64,000 nt of DNA from Styela clava (taxonomy: Eukaryota; Chordata; Ascidiacea; Stolidobranchia; Styelidae), in the NCBI RefSeq assembly GCF_964204865.1, contig NC_135263.1:18149426-18213425 (forward strand). The letters run 5' to 3'. Below the pieces are notes generated by a model, which saw only the letters and a program-made list of their open reading frames with translations, ran no database searches and was not told the DNA's origin. Made by a program: the position numbers and the translations under genes. Below are positions 62,400-64,000 of the stretch, in pieces (position 1 is the first letter of the stretch; each line of letters begins with the position of its first letter).

Positions 62400-64000
62400 C
62401 AAGCACGTGCTCTTGATTATCTAGTCGGATTTTTTTGTAGAAAGCCCTCTTCACTAATGCGAACTGTGAGCTTTGAGAAAAACGCTGTGTTTCAAAACTT
62501 ACCGTACTCACGGTCAAAGCTGACGGGAATTAAACTTAATCTGGGTCGGTTTTGTGGTTGAAAATGAACGTGAGTGTGAATGCCCGCGGATGTGAATGTA
62601 CGTGGCCGAGAATGTCCATAAGTGATAATATCCATTTGTGCCGACTGTAATCGACTCACTGTTAGAAAATAATGGGAAGTTGCCATGCTTAACAATAATT
62701 ATAGATTTTTTTGCATTACATCTGACTCTGTTAAATTGTAGTAGCCACGGCCTGGAGTTACAGGGTCCAGGGTCCGCGTTATTTGGGTTTGTATGAGTTA
62801 GTATTTGTGATCAAGTAACTTTAATGTAGCTGTTCAATATTTTTGAATTTTCCATACGACTTTAATATAGTTATTTCCTATTGTATTACGTGTTCTTTAT
62901 TTGTTCCACTGTTATATGAAGCTTTAGATGACTAGATCTTACATTCTGTTTTTCACTCGCTGTCATTGAGCTCAAATATTACGCCTTAACTTTTATATGT
63001 TATTTATCAATGTGCATCGACATACCACTGTGGTTATAACCCCGTTTTCGATGATCCCTTTTTTCGCGTGAAGAAATTTACGTTTTCCACAATCTAAACC
63101 CGACACGTATAAAAAATTGAATATATAATTCTGAAATTTTGGTACTGAAACGTATAGAGATAATTTTAATTCTGCATAAGAATCCTCATGAAATGAGACG
63201 TGTTACAGCATCATGTTGTTATGGTTCCATTACATTTGAACCCACGACAATTGCACCTGCATATTATTGCACTTATGGAGAAATTTCTTTGTTTTACGGA
63301 TATTTAAACCCACACTGACCCTAAACCATGGGTTTTAGCACCCGCATATGGATTGAACCCGCGGATATACACATCGGTTCAAATGTACGGTCATTAACTC
63401 ACATTATTAACCAACATCCCAATTCGAATTTTCAAAAACATCTAATTCATTCAATTCTAAGGCACACAAATATATTTTTTTATTCAATACACTATTCCTT
63501 CTACGACTCACATACGGCAATAAGTCTTGCATACCTAATTTTTTAAAACATGCCCTGATTTAAAATAACAATGGGATTTTATTTGTGCTTGAAAACAATG
63601 ATTTCAATCTGTACTAATCAGTGTATTTCACATGTTTATTTATATTCATTCTGAAAAATTTTCTGGTCGGTCTATTTAAAAAATTAGGCTTGACTTTACT
63701 ATAAAGTGGGTTTACAACCACAAAAGTATAAACGTAATTAAAATATGATTGGTGCATCTGACCACGATTTTCAGCGTCAACTGTTTCGACAGTCATTGTG
63801 TATCGCCATTTCCTTTTCACAAGTTGACATATGAGACGTCGGAGAAGTTAAGAGGGATAGTTTCAAATTGGCATAATCGATACAGGTTCGATGAAATATG
63901 CGTATCGGACAACGAAATTAAAATTGATTACCTAATTTCGTTATCGGTCAGGTTTTATATTATACATCAAATACAAACTTTCCTAATATGGATTGATTGT
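62400..64000. other. No gene recognised at the window's right edge
   Basis: Short frames on both strands (for example 62492-62695 minus, 63328-63546 plus, 63614-63820 minus) have no domain, signal peptide or splice support. Confidence 0.4.

Noticed and set aside
1-64000. CRISPR arrays, prokaryotic operons, rRNA or tRNA genes
   Set aside because: None seen; spaced direct repeats with unique spacers are absent and gene structure is eukaryotic. tRNAs could only be excluded with a covariance-model search.

Overview
This is AT-rich animal (eukaryotic) genomic DNA. Genes are split by introns with GT/AG borders, short introns (about 80 bp) sit beside kilobase-scale ones, there are no operons or ribosome-binding sites, and DNA transposon and retrotransposon debris is dense. 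The gene families (claudin/PMP22-like tetraspans, F5/8C and FAM3/ILEI domains, TSP1-like modules) fit an invertebrate, possibly a tunicate, but the species call is low confidence.

Layout. (1) 0.9-6.3 kb, plus strand: an eight-exon gene for a secreted protein with a signal peptide, a collagen-like rod, an F5/8C (discoidin) domain and a complete ILEI/FAM3-like domain. (2) 6.3-18.7 kb: long gene-poor stretch with a palindromic miniature element and one isolated TATA box. (3) 18.8-24.5 kb, plus strand: a six-exon gene for a secreted or furin-processed protein with four divergent thrombospondin type 1-like modules, one per phase 1-1 exon, plus one decayed module exon inside an intron. A possible minus-strand transmembrane exon lies just downstream. 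(4) 25-33 kb: relics, namely a small hAT element, an isolated strictosidine-synthase/APMAP-like exon, a Ty3/gypsy integrase relic and a broken YqaJ-nuclease fragment. (5) 33.06-39.64 kb: one large nested hAT-type insertion with an 8-bp target duplication, holding kilobase-scale inverted arms and a pogo-like element inserted at a TA within a minisatellite. (6) 39.9-46.99 kb: more transposons, including a dead Tx1/L1-type LINE and a 902-bp hAT element with perfect 8-bp target duplications. (7) 47.1-58.6 kb, minus strand: three claudin-like four-transmembrane genes with the same four-exon, phase 0-1-1 structure. Two of them arose by a recent ~2.8 kb tandem duplication that also copied a DRAM/TMEM150-like gene fragment. 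(8) 58.8-62.4 kb: a patchwork of duplicated repeat blocks. (9) 62.4-64 kb: nothing recognised.

The two long plus-strand genes both encode modular secreted adhesion/recognition proteins, and the tetraspan cluster encodes membrane proteins. All gene models were read by eye from splice signals, phase agreement and family motifs; none has transcript support here.
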